The notes beneath the pieces were generated by a model. That model ran no database searches, was not told the origin of the DNA, and saw only the letters and a program-made list of their open reading frames with translations. Below are positions 37,739 through 46,073 of a stretch of 64,000 bases of DNA, in pieces. The DNA is from Brevundimonas sp. (GTDB taxonomy: Bacteria > Pseudomonadota > Alphaproteobacteria > Caulobacterales > Caulobacteraceae): positions 1-64,000 of the forward strand of contig NZ_JAUYNX010000014.1 of NCBI RefSeq assembly GCF_030704825.1, given 5' to 3'. Within the stretch, counting starts at the first letter, position 1; each line of letters opens with the position of its first letter. The position numbers and the translations under genes were made by a program.

Positions 37739-37785
37739 GTGCGCCTCCTTCGCTTTGCGGCCGGGTCCGGTATAAGCCCCGCATC

Positions 37786-38169
37786 ATGACACGTTTTCTG
37801 ATCGTCGCAGCCGGGGGCGCCCTCGGCGCCGTCGCCCGCTACGGGCTCGGACGCCTGCTGCCGGCGACCGGCTGGCCGTGGGCGACGCTGACGGCGAACG
37901 TCGTCGGCGGCCTCCTGATGGGTCTTCTGGCCGGCTGGCTGGCCTTCCGGGGCGGAGCGCACGGCGAGTCGATCCGGCTGTTCGCCGCCGTCGGGGTGCT
38001 GGGCGGCTTCACCACCTTCTCGGCCTTTTCGCTGGAGACGGCCCTGATGATCGAGCGCCGTCAATTGGCCATGGCCGGCGGCTACGTCGCCGCCTCTGTG
38101 GCGCTGTCCGTCATCGCCCTGTTCATCGGCCTGATGGTCGCCCGCCGCGCCTTCGGAGCCGCCTCTTGA
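37786..38169 (+). CDS. crcB: Fluoride exporter CrcB/Fluc
   Basis: A fluoride channel of the inner membrane that works as an antiparallel dimer. The 127-residue, four-helix protein has 'GGALGAVARYGLGRLLP', 'LTANVVGGLLMGLLAGW' and the signature 'GGFTTFSAFSLETALM'. I see no fluoride riboswitch in the 47-bp upstream gap. Its stop overlaps the TTG start of the following gene (TTGA). Confidence 0.95.
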   Translation: MTRFLIVAAGGALGAVARYGLGRLLPATGWPWATLTANVVGGLLMGLLAGWLAFRGGAHGESIRLFAAVGVLGGFTTFSAFSLETALMIERRQLAMAGGYVAASVALSVIALFIGLMVARRAFGAAS

Positions 38170-39200
38170 CCGACGACCCTGTTCAAGACACCCCCGAACC
38201 CCCCAGGCGCGAGGTCCTGACGATCTACGTCGCCGAAGCCGAGGACGGCATCCGTCTCGACCGCTGGTTCCGCCGGCGCTGGCCGCACCTGTCCAACATC
38301 CAGGTGCAGAAGATGGCCCGCAGCGGCCAGATCCGCGTCGACGGCGCCCGGATCAAGCCCGAGGGTCGGCTGACCGCCGGGGCCGCCGTGCGCGTCCCGC
38401 CGATCCCGGACGATGCGTCGCGGAAGGCCGGAGACCCGCACACGCTCAGCCCGCAGGACATCAAATTCGCCAAGTCCCTCGTGCTCTACGAGGACGACAT
38501 GGTCATCGCCATCAACAAGCCCCACGGCCTCGCCGTCCAGGGCGGCACCAAGACCAGCCGCCACGTCGACCGGCTGTTGTCGGCCTGGGGGGAGGGGATG
38601 GACCGCCCGCGTCTGGTGCACCGCCTCGACCGCGACACCTCCGGCGTCCTGCTGCTGGGCAAGGGGCCGGAGGCGGCCAAGCGGCTGGCCGGGGCCTTCG
38701 CCCGGCGTCAGGCGAAGAAGACCTACTGGGCCATCGTCATCGGCAATCCCAAGCCCTCGGCCGGCCAGATCGACATGCCGCTGAAGAAGACCGGCATCAA
38801 CGACTTCGAGATGATGCGCCCCGCCGACCGCAAGGACCCGCGCGCCGAACCGGCCGAGACCGCCTTCGCCACCATCAGCCGCGCCGCCCACCGGGCCAGC
38901 TGGATGGCCCTGCGGCCCTTCACCGGCCGGACCCATCAGCTGCGCGCCCACATGGCCGGCATCGGCCATCCAATCCTCGGCGATCCCAAATACGGGGACG
39001 AGAAGTCGAAGGAGCTGTCGGGCCCGCTGAAGCTGCAGCTCCACGCCCGCAGCATCGAACTGGAGCATCCGCGCGGCGGCATGCTGAAGGTCGAGGCGCC
39101 GCTGAGCCCCGAAATGCGCGCCGGCTTCGCCCATTTCGGCTTCGAGGAGGCCGAGGGTAATGAGAGCGATCCGTTCGAAGGGGTGCGCCGCCAGCGATGA
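38166..39200 (+). CDS. rluC: RluC-like pseudouridine synthase with S4 domain
   Basis: Predicted 23S rRNA pseudouridine synthase. An S4 RNA-binding domain ('RLDRWFRRRWPHLSNIQVQK', then 'GQIRVDGARIKPEGRL') precedes the catalytic domain with 'HRLDRDTSGVLLLGKG'. 'GRTHQLRAHMAGIGHPILGD' follows. It is 344 residues from a TTG start that overlaps the crcB stop. The HAD phosphatase gene overlaps its end by 4 bp (ATGA). Assignment to RluC rather than RluD is by overall resemblance. Confidence 0.88.
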   Translation: MTDDPVQDTPEPPRREVLTIYVAEAEDGIRLDRWFRRRWPHLSNIQVQKMARSGQIRVDGARIKPEGRLTAGAAVRVPPIPDDASRKAGDPHTLSPQDIKFAKSLVLYEDDMVIAINKPHGLAVQGGTKTSRHVDRLLSAWGEGMDRPRLVHRLDRDTSGVLLLGKGPEAAKRLAGAFARRQAKKTYWAIVIGNPKPSAGQIDMPLKKTGINDFEMMRPADRKDPRAEPAETAFATISRAAHRASWMALRPFTGRTHQLRAHMAGIGHPILGDPKYGDEKSKELSGPLKLQLHARSIELEHPRGGMLKVEAPLSPEMRAGFAHFGFEEAEGNESDPFEGVRRQR

Positions 39201-39889
39201 GCCGACTCCTCGCAGTCTTCGACATCGACGGCACCCTGGTCGACAGCCGCGCCTCGATCCACCGCGCCGCCTGCGAGGCCGCGCGCGGCATCGGCCTGCC
39301 CGAGCCGGACTACGACCGCGTCCGCCAGATCGTCGGCCTGTCGCTGGAGCACGCCATGGCGGTGCTGGAGCCGGGCCTGGCCCCCGATGAACTGGCCCGC
39401 TTCATCGCCGGCTTCCGCGCCAGCTTCCAGCGCATGTACGACGAGGGGCACGAGGAGCCGCTCTATCCCGAGGCCACGGCCACCCTGCGCGGCCTCCACC
39501 GCGACGGCTGGCGCCTGGCGCTGGCCACCGGCCAGAACCGTCGCGGCGTGGCCCGCAACCTGGCCCGCGAGGGCTGGGCCGATATGTTCCTGTCCTCCCA
39601 CTGCGCCGAGGACGGCCCGGGCAAGCCCGATCCCGCCATGCTCCACGCCGCCATGAATGCCTGCGACTCCGACCCCGCGCGCACCGTCATGATCGGCGAC
39701 ACCGCCCATGACATCGAGATGGCGATCAACGCCGGCGTCCTGCCTCTGGGCGTCGCCTGGGGCTTCCATACCCTGGAGGAGCAGATCGCCGCCGGGGCGC
39801 ATCATGTCGCCGCCGATTTCGCTGACCTGGAGGCCGCCCTGGACAGGTTCGCCGCCCAAGTTCCGGCCCCGAAAGCCGGAGCGGGCTGA
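39197..39889 (+). CDS. HAD-family hydrolase (phosphoglycolate phosphatase-like)
   Basis: A 230-residue phosphatase. HAD motif I 'VFDIDGTLVDS', motif II in 'LALATGQNRRGVARNL', the lysine in 'GPGKPDP' and motif IV 'MIGDTAHDIEMA' are all present, and the helical cap lies between motifs I and II. Overlaps the pseudouridine synthase gene by 4 bp. In related genomes I would expect the ATP12 gene soon after; here four other genes intervene. Confidence 0.9.
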   Translation: MSRLLAVFDIDGTLVDSRASIHRAACEAARGIGLPEPDYDRVRQIVGLSLEHAMAVLEPGLAPDELARFIAGFRASFQRMYDEGHEEPLYPEATATLRGLHRDGWRLALATGQNRRGVARNLAREGWADMFLSSHCAEDGPGKPDPAMLHAAMNACDSDPARTVMIGDTAHDIEMAINAGVLPLGVAWGFHTLEEQIAAGAHHVAADFADLEAALDRFAAQVPAPKAGAG

Positions 39890-39902
39890 TCCGCCGCGCG
39901 GA

Positions 39903-40367
39903 TCAGGAAACCGGCATGCAGATCCGGGTCTTCAGGTCCTCGGGAGGGGTTGTGAACGGATCGTCCAGATAGACCTCCCAGGAGAGCGACGGCATGGGAA
40001 GGCCTGCCGTCCTCAGATGGTCCTCAAGTTCGCCGTAGGCCGTCTTCAGGCCCTCATACGGTCCGCTGTAGACGGTCGTGAGCGCCCGGCCGGACGGCGT
40101 CAGGGCCGACTTCACGTCGCCCTCGGCCCGGGCGGCGTCAGACGCAGTCACAGGGAAGCCGATATCGATCTTCATGTTGGCGCCGTCCCGGTTGCGATAG
40201 ACTGCGAGCGGGGGGCCGGCCGGCGCGACGCCGGCGCGGGCGAAGAAGGCGCCCAGCGTTTCGAAGGCCTCGCCCATGACCTCGGAAATCTCCCCCGGAA
40301 TCATTCCGGACGACCGGGTGACATGGAGCATGGGTTGCGGCTCCCATTCGACGGTTTCGATGTGCAT
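39903..40367 (-). CDS. GyrI-like / effector-binding domain protein
   Basis: A 154-residue protein with the SOUL/GyrI-like effector-binding fold. Typical elements are 'MHIETVEWEPQPMLHVTRS', 'GPPLAVYRNRDGANMKIDIG' and 'GRALTTVYSGPYEGLKTAY'. It has no DNA-binding domain. GGAG lies 6-9 nt before the ATG. It is transcribed divergently from the secreted-protein gene at 40587, with an FNR-like dyad between. It probably binds a small hydrophobic ligand, but which one is unknown. Confidence 0.8.
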   Translation of the reverse strand: MHIETVEWEPQPMLHVTRSSGMIPGEISEVMGEAFETLGAFFARAGVAPAGPPLAVYRNRDGANMKIDIGFPVTASDAARAEGDVKSALTPSGRALTTVYSGPYEGLKTAYGELEDHLRTAGLPMPSLSWEVYLDDPFTTPPEDLKTRICMPVS

Positions 40368-40448
40368 GGCTCTGCTCCTTGGGGACCGGGTCGGTGTCGG
40401 CGGACGGCGCGGGCGAACGCCACCCTGATCCGTCCCGGAGCGCGGGCC

Positions 40449-40462
40449 TTGATTTGCCTCAA
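40449..40462. promoter_or_regulatory. FNR/FixK-like box between divergent genes
   Basis: TTGAT-TTGC-CTCAA matches the FNR consensus TTGAT-N4-ATCAA at nine of ten positions, inside a longer dyad (GGCCTTGAT...TCAAGGCC). It lies 82 bp from one start codon and about 125 bp from the other. No clear -10 hexamer is visible. Confidence 0.55.
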
Positions 40463-40586
40463 GGCCGCGCCATTCGCTCGCCGGCTTCCGGTCCGCGGGG
40501 CTTGCGCAGGTCCACGTGCGTGACTCGCCCGGAGTGATCGGCCAGGTTGCCCGGCGGTTCGGATCGCGATGAGGCGGAGAGGGATG

Positions 40587-41156
40587 ATGGCGGGGTTTGT
40601 GCGGGCAGGACTGGCGTCCTGCGGTCTGACGCTGGTTCTGGGATTTTCGGCGATGACGGCTCCGACGCTGGCGCAACAGCCGGTCCCGGCGGCGGCCGAG
40701 CGCGACGGCCGCCGGGATTTCGACTGGGAGATCGGCGAATGGACCACGCGGCTGTCCCGGCTGCAGCGGCCGCTGAGCGGGTCCACGACCTGGGTCGAGT
40801 ATGAGGGGGCCACCGTGGTCCGGCCCGTTCAGGGCGGGGCCAATCTGGTCGAGCTGTCCGTCGAGGGTCCGGCGGGCCGGATCGAGGGCCTCTCGCTGCG
40901 TCTCTACAACCCCGAAACGCGGCAGTGGAGCCTGAATTTCGCCGGCGGCGGGGTGCTGAGCCCGCCCGTGTTCGGCGAGTTCAGGGATGGCCGCGGGGTC
41001 TTCTTCGGCCAGGACACATGGGCCGGCCGGGCCATTCTGGTGCGGTTCGTGATTTCGGACGTCACGGCGGACTCCGCCCGCTTCGAACAGGCCTTCTCGG
41101 CCGACGGCGGGGCGACCTGGGAGGTGAACTGGATCGCGGTCGATACGCGCCGTTGA
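40587..41156 (+). CDS. Secreted DUF1579-like protein
   Basis: A 189-residue exported protein: signal peptide with core 'GLTLVLGFSAMTAPTLAQQ', then a beta-rich domain starting 'FDWEIGEWTTRLSRL' and containing 'LRLYNPETRQWSLNFAG' and 'GRGVFFGQDTWAGRAILVRF'. This FDW-I-G-W pattern is seen in DUF1579-type secreted proteins. Three start codons are possible (40569, 40584, 40587); the last has GGAGAGGG at good distance. Function unknown. Confidence 0.7.
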   Translation: MAGFVRAGLASCGLTLVLGFSAMTAPTLAQQPVPAAAERDGRRDFDWEIGEWTTRLSRLQRPLSGSTTWVEYEGATVVRPVQGGANLVELSVEGPAGRIEGLSLRLYNPETRQWSLNFAGGGVLSPPVFGEFRDGRGVFFGQDTWAGRAILVRFVISDVTADSARFEQAFSADGGATWEVNWIAVDTRR

Positions 41157-41181
41157 CCCGGGCGTCGGCGGTCGCGGCGTC

Positions 41182-41472
41182 CTACGGCCGCTGCAGGAAG
41201 GCGAAGGCGTTGTAGATCAGCGAGCCCAGCGCGCCCGAGCCGAGCCCGAAGCCCAGCGCCGACAGCAGGCCGAAGCCGAGCGCCGCGGTTGAGCCGACGG
41301 GCTGGTCCGTGAACAGCGAGATGAACATGTGCGACCGGGGCAGGATGCCTGCCGCTGCCCCCACCCAGCACAGGGCGAAGACGATGGCGACGGTCAGCCC
41401 GACCGTCACGGCGCATCGGGAAAGGCTCAGCGTCCTCGCGGACTCTCGGGAATAGGCGGTGGCGGTGGTCAT
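41182..41472 (-). CDS. Small membrane protein, DUF5676-like
   Basis: A 96-residue protein with two or three hydrophobic segments: 'VTVGLTVAIVFALCWVGAAA', 'AALGFGLLSALGFGLGSGAL' and the end 'GSLIYNAFAFL'. It tentatively resembles DUF5676 membrane proteins by the 'SHMFISLFT' and 'LIYNAF' segments. GGAGG precedes the ATG at 41472. It is divergent from the flavodoxin gene and shares the FNR box. Confidence 0.65.
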   Translation of the reverse strand: MTTATAYSRESARTLSLSRCAVTVGLTVAIVFALCWVGAAAGILPRSHMFISLFTDQPVGSTAALGFGLLSALGFGLGSGALGSLIYNAFAFLQRP

Positions 41473-41544
41473 GGTCCGTCCTCCGGTGGGGACCGGCTGG
41501 AACGCCGGCCCCGGAACTCCAGACCCCAGGCCGGCGCGGGCGCC

Positions 41545-41558
41545 TTGATCAGGATCAA
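41545..41558. promoter_or_regulatory. Perfect FNR/FixK box between divergent genes
   Basis: TTGAT-CAGG-ATCAA matches the FNR/FixK/ANR consensus exactly and is embedded in a 10-bp-arm palindrome (41541-41562). It lies 73 bp before the small membrane protein start and 64 bp before the flavodoxin start, so one regulator could control both. Confidence 0.65.
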
Positions 41559-41605
41559 GGCGGCTGCCTTGCGGCCGGCCAGGGTTCCAGCCTTTCACAT
41601 CTTGC

Positions 41606-41618
41606 GGGGGGGGGGGGG
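41606..41618 (+). repeat. Homopolymer tract of 13 G before a start codon
   Basis: Thirteen consecutive G bases end 3 nt before the ATG of the flavodoxin gene and must overlap its ribosome binding site. Such tracts are prone to slippage, in the cell or in sequencing. Confidence 0.8.
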
Positions 41619-41621
41619 CGG

Positions 41622-42113
41622 ATGGCCGAAATTCTGGTGACGTGGTTCTCGCGCTCAGGCTCCACCGAACAGGCGGCGCGGGCCCTCGCGGCCCGACTCG
41701 GCGCGGACGCCGAACCGATCCTTGTCCCCGCCTCCTACGCCGGGGCCGCGGGGTTCTTCCGCGGCGTGTGGCAGTCAATGCTGCGCCGTCCCGTGGCCGT
41801 CCAGGCCGGCGTGAATCCGGTCGCATACCGGCTCGTCGTCGTCGGCACGCCGGTGTGGGCGGGCCAGCCGTCCGCCCCGGTGAGATCCTGGCTGAGCCGG
41901 CACGGTCCCCGGATCCGCACGCTGGCGGCGTTCTGCGTCTCGGGCAGCGGCGCCCCCTGTGATGGCGTGTTCGACGAGATCGAGGGCCTCGTCGGGCGGG
42001 AATTGGCCGCGACCCTCAGTCTCGCGCAGCGGGATGTGCTCGCCGGAGGGGCCGACGCCGCCCTCGACGCCTTCGCCGGCGGCCTGCGCGAGGACCTCGC
42101 CCAGACCGCCTGA
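41622..42113 (+). CDS. Flavodoxin family protein
   Basis: A 163-residue FMN-binding redox protein. The phosphate-binding loop '[16 protein letters not shown]' and '[19 protein letters not shown]' match the flavodoxin/flavodoxin-like oxidoreductase fold. Two cysteines occur at '[10 protein letters not shown]'. The start is directly after a G13 tract serving as Shine-Dalgarno, and a perfect FNR box lies 64 bp upstream, suggesting oxygen-dependent expression. Partner proteins are unknown. Confidence 0.82.
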   Translation: MAEILVTWFSRSGSTEQAARALAARLGADAEPILVPASYAGAAGFFRGVWQSMLRRPVAVQAGVNPVAYRLVVVGTPVWAGQPSAPVRSWLSRHGPRIRTLAAFCVSGSGAPCDGVFDEIEGLVGRELAATLSLAQRDVLAGGADAALDAFAGGLREDLAQTA

Positions 42114-42173
42114 GCCGAAGGGGTGGACCGCGCCGGGGCGCGGGGGTAGAGGCCGCATCCGTCAAGGACCGCC

Positions 42174-42938
42174 ATGAGCCACATCCCGCCCCTCGATCCC
42201 AATGTCGCCGCCCGCAAGGGCTTTCGCGAGTCCGAGGAGCGCCTCAAGCGCTTCTGGAAGGCCGTCGACGTGGCCGAAGGGCAGGGGGGCTGGGCCGTCA
42301 CCCTCGACGGCCGCACGCCGAAGACGCCCGCCCATGCGCAGCTGGTGCTGCCGACCAGGGCCGCCGCCCGGCTGGTCGCCGGGGAATGGGCCGCCCAGGG
42401 CGAGTTCATCGACCCGGCGACCATGCCCGCCACCCGCCTGGCCTCCACCGCCATCGACCGGGTCAGCCAGGTCCGCGAGCCGGTGGCCGAAGAGATCGCC
42501 GCCTTCGCCGGCTCGGACCTGCTCTGCTACCTCGCCGACCATCCGACCTCGCTGGCCGTGGAGCAGGCCCGCGAGTGGACGCCGTGGCGCGACTGGGCCG
42601 CGCGGGAGCTGGGCGTGGCGCTGGAGCCTGCCGAGGGGATCGTCCACCGGCCCCAGGACCCCGCCGCCATCGCCCGCGTCCGCGACCTGGCCCTCCGGCT
42701 GGACGATTTCGCCCTGACCGGCCTGGCCATGGCCACGCCCCTGCTGGGCTCGGCCGTCCTCGCCCTCGCGGTCCAGCGCGGGGCGCTGTCGGGCGAGGCC
42801 GCCTTCGAACTCAGCCGCCTCGACGAGGCCTTCCAGGAACGCCAGTGGGGCGTCGACGCCGAGGCCGCCGAACGCACCGCCGGCCGCCGGGCCGAGGCCG
42901 TCCTGCTGGACCGGTGGTTCCGGGCGCTGGAAAGCTAA
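42174..42938 (+). CDS. ATP12 family chaperone protein
   Basis: A 254-residue homologue of mitochondrial Atp12, which assists F1-ATPase alpha subunit assembly. '[20 protein letters not shown]' then '[20 protein letters not shown]', '[20 protein letters not shown]' and '[12 protein letters not shown]' are typical. Bacterial ATP12 is largely restricted to alphaproteobacteria, supporting that assignment. It lies 68 bp before the carboxyltransferase gene. Confidence 0.9.
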   Translation: MSHIPPLDPNVAARKGFRESEERLKRFWKAVDVAEGQGGWAVTLDGRTPKTPAHAQLVLPTRAAARLVAGEWAAQGEFIDPATMPATRLASTAIDRVSQVREPVAEEIAAFAGSDLLCYLADHPTSLAVEQAREWTPWRDWAARELGVALEPAEGIVHRPQDPAAIARVRDLALRLDDFALTGLAMATPLLGSAVLALAVQRGALSGEAAFELSRLDEAFQERQWGVDAEAAERTAGRRAEAVLLDRWFRALES

Positions 42939-43006
42939 CCGCGCCTCTCCCCGGCTTGCCTCCCGCCCCGCCTCTCCTTAAGCCTCGAGCCCCAAGGAGA
43001 GGCCCC

Positions 43007-44539
43007 ATGCAAGACATCCTCGAACAGCTCGAAGCGCGCCGCGCCGGCGCCCGCCTCGGCGGCGGCGAGAAACGCATCGCCAGCCAGCACGGCAAGGGCA
43101 AGCTGACCGCCCGCGAACGCATCGACGTCCTGCTCGACGAGGGCTCGTTCGAGGAGACCGACATGTTCGTCGAGCACCGCTCGACCCAGTTCGGCATGGA
43201 AAACCAGCGCATTCCCGGCGACGGCGTGGTCACAGGCCGGGGGACCATCGGCGGCCGTCTGGTCTATGTCTTCTCCAAGGATTTCACCGTCTTCGGCGGC
43301 TCGCTCTCGGGCGCCCACGCGGCCAAGATCGTCAAGATCCAGACCATGGCCCTGACCAACGGCGCCCCGATCATCGGCCTGTTCGACGCCGGCGGCGCCC
43401 GCATCCAGGAGGGGGTCGAGGCCCTGGCCGGCTACGCCGACATCTTCCTGCAGAACACCCTGGCCTCGGGGGTGATCCCCCAGATCAGCGTCATCATGGG
43501 CCCCTGCGCCGGCGGCGACGTCTATTCCCCCGCCATCACCGACTTCATCTTCATGGTGAAGGACACCAGCTACATGTACGTGACCGGCCCCGATGTGGTG
43601 AAGACGGTCACCAATGAGGTGGTCACCCACGAGGACCTGGGCGGCGCCCGCGTCCACGCCCAGAAGTCCGGCGTCGCCGACGGCGCCTTCGAGAACGATC
43701 TGGAGGCCCTCAGCGAGGTCCGCCGCCTGATCGGCTTCCTGCCCCTGTCCAACCGCGAAAAGCCCCCGGTCCGCGACTCCTACGACGACCCCGAGCGCCA
43801 GGAAGACAGCCTCGACACCCTCGTCCCGGCCAATCCGAACCAGCCCTATGACATCAAGGAGCTGATCCTGAAGACGGTCGACGAGGCCGAATTCTTCGAG
43901 ATCGCCCCCGATTTCGCGAAGAACATCGTCACCGGCTTCGGCCGCCTCGACGGCCAGACGGTCGGCGTCGTCGCCAACCAGCCCCAGGTCCTCGCCGGCG
44001 TCCTCGACATCGACTCCAGCCGCAAGGCCGCCCGCTTCGTGCGCTTCTGCGACGCCTTCGACATCCCGCTGGTGACCTTCGTCGACGTGCCCGGCTTCAT
44101 GCCCGGCACGCGTCAGGAGTACGGCGGCCTGATCAAACACGGCGCCAAACTGCTGTTCGCCTATGCCGAGGCGACGGTGCCCAAACTGACCGTCATCACC
44201 CGCAAGGCCTATGGCGGCGCCTATGACGTGATGAGCTCCAAACACCTGCGCGGCGACGTCAACTACGCCTGGCCCTCGGCCGAGATCGCCGTCATGGGCG
44301 CCAAGGGCGCGGTCGAGATCATCTTCCGCAAGGAGGCCGGCGACCCGGAGGCGCTGGCGGCGCGCGAGGCCGAGTACAGGGAAAAGTTCGCCAACCCCTT
44401 CGTGGCGGCGGGCCTGGGCTATATCGACGACGTGATCATGCCGCACGGGACGCGGAGACGGCTGATCCGGGCGCTACGGACGCTGAAGAACAAGCAGCAG
44501 AGCAATCCGTGGAAGAAGCACGATAATATTCCGCTGTAG
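43007..44539 (+). CDS. pccB: Acyl-CoA carboxylase carboxyltransferase subunit (PccB-like)
   Basis: The carboxyltransferase beta subunit of a biotin-dependent acyl-CoA carboxylase, most likely for propionyl-CoA. The 510-residue protein has '[20 protein letters not shown]', the oxyanion region '[20 protein letters not shown]' and '[20 protein letters not shown]'. AAGGAGAG precedes the ATG at 43007. The biotin-carrying alpha subunit is not in the window. After its stop the composition changes to the low-GC islet. Confidence 0.9.
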   Translation: MQDILEQLEARRAGARLGGGEKRIASQHGKGKLTARERIDVLLDEGSFEETDMFVEHRSTQFGMENQRIPGDGVVTGRGTIGGRLVYVFSKDFTVFGGSLSGAHAAKIVKIQTMALTNGAPIIGLFDAGGARIQEGVEALAGYADIFLQNTLASGVIPQISVIMGPCAGGDVYSPAITDFIFMVKDTSYMYVTGPDVVKTVTNEVVTHEDLGGARVHAQKSGVADGAFENDLEALSEVRRLIGFLPLSNREKPPVRDSYDDPERQEDSLDTLVPANPNQPYDIKELILKTVDEAEFFEIAPDFAKNIVTGFGRLDGQTVGVVANQPQVLAGVLDIDSSRKAARFVRFCDAFDIPLVTFVDVPGFMPGTRQEYGGLIKHGAKLLFAYAEATVPKLTVITRKAYGGAYDVMSSKHLRGDVNYAWPSAEIAVMGAKGAVEIIFRKEAGDPEALAAREAEYREKFANPFVAAGLGYIDDVIMPHGTRRRLIRALRTLKNKQQSNPWKKHDNIPL

Positions 44540-44683
44540 GGTCTTCCGCCCCGACTGGAGCAAGGGCCCAAGGGGAGATATCCTTGTTTGGTCACAGCTA
44601 TCGGTTGACAGCTCTGAGCGAAGGCTTAGTTCTTCGGCTTTCAAGCAATCTCCGGGGGGAGTCTAACTGATGGATTCGATCTA

Positions 44684-44962
44684 TTGAGCAGGGTGGCCGT
44701 GGCATCGGTGGTCGAAACGGAAACCTTGGAAGTCCCGTCGACCAGCCGCGCGAAGGCCGTAGCCCAAGCAAGGCGACGTCTCGAACAATCAGACGGTCTT
44801 GCCCAAGCGCATGAGGTAGAGCGGCTTATCACCGTTTACCTAGCTGAGATCGTAGCACAGCAGCTTCAGACAGAGTGGCGTGCCCTGTTGGTGGCCAAGC
44901 TGCTGGAAAAGATGCGACGTAGGTTCAAGCCTGCCGACGACGCGCAGAAGAATGCGGCGTGA
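44684..44962 (+). CDS. Small helical protein of unknown function in a low-GC islet
   Basis: A predicted 92-residue protein, mostly alpha-helical and possibly coiled-coil ('AQARRRLEQSDGLAQAHEVE'), ending in a basic stretch ('EKMRRRFKPADDAQKN'). The start is uncertain: TTG at 44684 or GTG at 44693; no good Shine-Dalgarno is visible for either. Its TGA overlaps the GTG start of the next gene as GTGA. Codon third positions are less GC-rich than in neighbouring genes, suggesting recent acquisition. Confidence 0.5.
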   Translation: MSRVAVASVVETETLEVPSTSRAKAVAQARRRLEQSDGLAQAHEVERLITVYLAEIVAQQLQTEWRALLVAKLLEKMRRRFKPADDAQKNAA

Positions 44963-45549
44963 GCGGGCCCCGCGGCAAGCGGGGGCAGACGATCAATCCT
45001 AAAGCGGCTGTCGAGTACAACGTCGCTCGGGATCGCTTTCTCGTCAGCTCCGAGAAGAACGACGGACCAGAATGGTTGGTCCGCGTAGGAAAATACGTTC
45101 AGCACTGTTGGGAAATCGAAGCCGAGGCTTACGAGAAGAGCGGAGACACGTCCTTTGATGATCGGAAGTATCTCGATGAATGGGATAAAGTCCGAGAGGA
45201 GGAAATCATTGCGTTGCAAGCGAAGGCCGAAGCAGAACTACACCAATACGTACTGACGCAATTTCCTAGAGTTTGGCTGAAATATAAAAAGACTCACTCT
45301 GGAATCCGTCTCGCTACCTACTTTCTCGTCAAATCGCGGGACGCGTTTTTTGGAGCCGTTGGACTCACGCTCATCGTGATGGCGCTGTCGTGGTTTGTGA
45401 ATTTGCTCGATCCAGCGCTTTCGCAACGGGCGTTGAGCTATGTCCAATCGGTGATTGTGCCCGAACAATCAGATGTGAAGATTAAATCGGCAACGTCGGA
45501 AAATGATCCAGAAGCCGACAATGCGAAACCTGCAGGAAGGGCGACCTAG
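44959..45549 (+). CDS. Putative single-pass membrane protein in a low-GC islet
   Basis: A 196-residue protein with a GTG start coupled to the previous ORF. It is highly charged with a helical middle ('EWDKVREEEIIALQAKAEAE'), one clear membrane helix near residues 133-150 ('FFGAVGLTLIVMALSWFV') and a polar tail. The nucleotide composition is visibly AT-richer than flanking genes, with rare codons such as ATA, TTA-like and AAA. No family recognised. Confidence 0.6.
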   Translation: MSGPRGKRGQTINPKAAVEYNVARDRFLVSSEKNDGPEWLVRVGKYVQHCWEIEAEAYEKSGDTSFDDRKYLDEWDKVREEEIIALQAKAEAELHQYVLTQFPRVWLKYKKTHSGIRLATYFLVKSRDAFFGAVGLTLIVMALSWFVNLLDPALSQRALSYVQSVIVPEQSDVKIKSATSENDPEADNAKPAGRAT

Positions 45550-45621
45550 CCAAGGCTAGACAGAAAATCCGCGCGTAGTCTGAGAGCTCGCTCCGGCCTG
45601 TCCCGTGATAATTGAGAGGCG

Positions 45622-45982
45622 CAGAGCCTCCGCTCCCCCACGGCCAAGCAGGTGTTTGCGTCCCGGCCCGGCGTCGAGACCGCCTCCGCCGGCCTGGCGC
45701 CCGATGCGGAGGAGCCATGCTCCACCGATCCCGGATCAAGTCCGGGATGACGAGGAATGGGCCGACATCATCTTCGTCATGGAGCGCGCCCACCGCGCCA
45801 AACTCCAGCGCCGCTTCCGGGCGCAGCTGAAGCGCGCCCGCGTCATCTGTCTCGACATCCCCGACGACTACGCCTTCATGCAGCCGGAGCTGGTGGCGTT
45901 GCTGGAGAAGAAGGTCGCACGACATCTCCCTTCTCCCCTTGGGGGAGAAGGTGGGCGGCGGAGCCGTCCGGATGAGGGGTAG
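45622..45982 (+). pseudogene. Broken low-molecular-weight phosphotyrosine phosphatase-like gene
   Basis: Two segments in different frames encode parts of one small phosphatase-like protein. Frame 1 from 45622 reads 'QSLRSPTAKQVFASRPGVET' and on to 'SAGLAPDAEEP'. After about 38 bp of repeat, frame 2 reads 'EWADIIFVMERAHRAKLQRR' and on to 'LDIPDDYAFMQPELVALLEK'. Intact members join these as a roughly 105-residue protein with an N-terminal 'VCSxNxLRSPT' loop. Here the N-terminal start and catalytic Cys are missing, and the frames are broken by a palindromic repeat. The C-terminus runs into another repeat arm. A read-through frame from 45605 to 45982 exists but has a nonsense N-terminus. Confidence 0.75.
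45728..45748. repeat. Palindromic repeat inside the phosphatase pseudogene
   Basis: ATCCCGGA-TCAAG-TCCGGGAT: 8-bp arms around 5 nt, flanked by GATGACGA. This sequence resembles intergenic palindromes I know to be common in alphaproteobacterial genomes. It sits exactly where the phosphatase frame shifts. Confidence 0.7.
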
Positions 45983-46073
45983 GCCGGCTCCGGACCTGCT
46001 GGCGGCCAGTCGAAACTGACCATCCCCCTCATCCGGCCCTCCGGGCCACCTTCTCCCCCGAGGGGAGAAGGGA
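45927..46073. repeat. Long inverted repeat (paired REP-like elements) before a GST gene
   Basis: Left arm about 45927-45979 and right arm about 46025-46073 are near-complementary over about 50 bp. Each begins TCCCTTCTCCCCT and ends CCGGATGAGGGG when read inward to the 45-bp spacer. Each arm also contains its own palindrome (CTTCTCCCC/GGGGAGAAG). This could fold into a large cruciform or act as a bidirectional terminator. It resembles known repeated extragenic elements; no transposase is linked. Confidence 0.8.
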
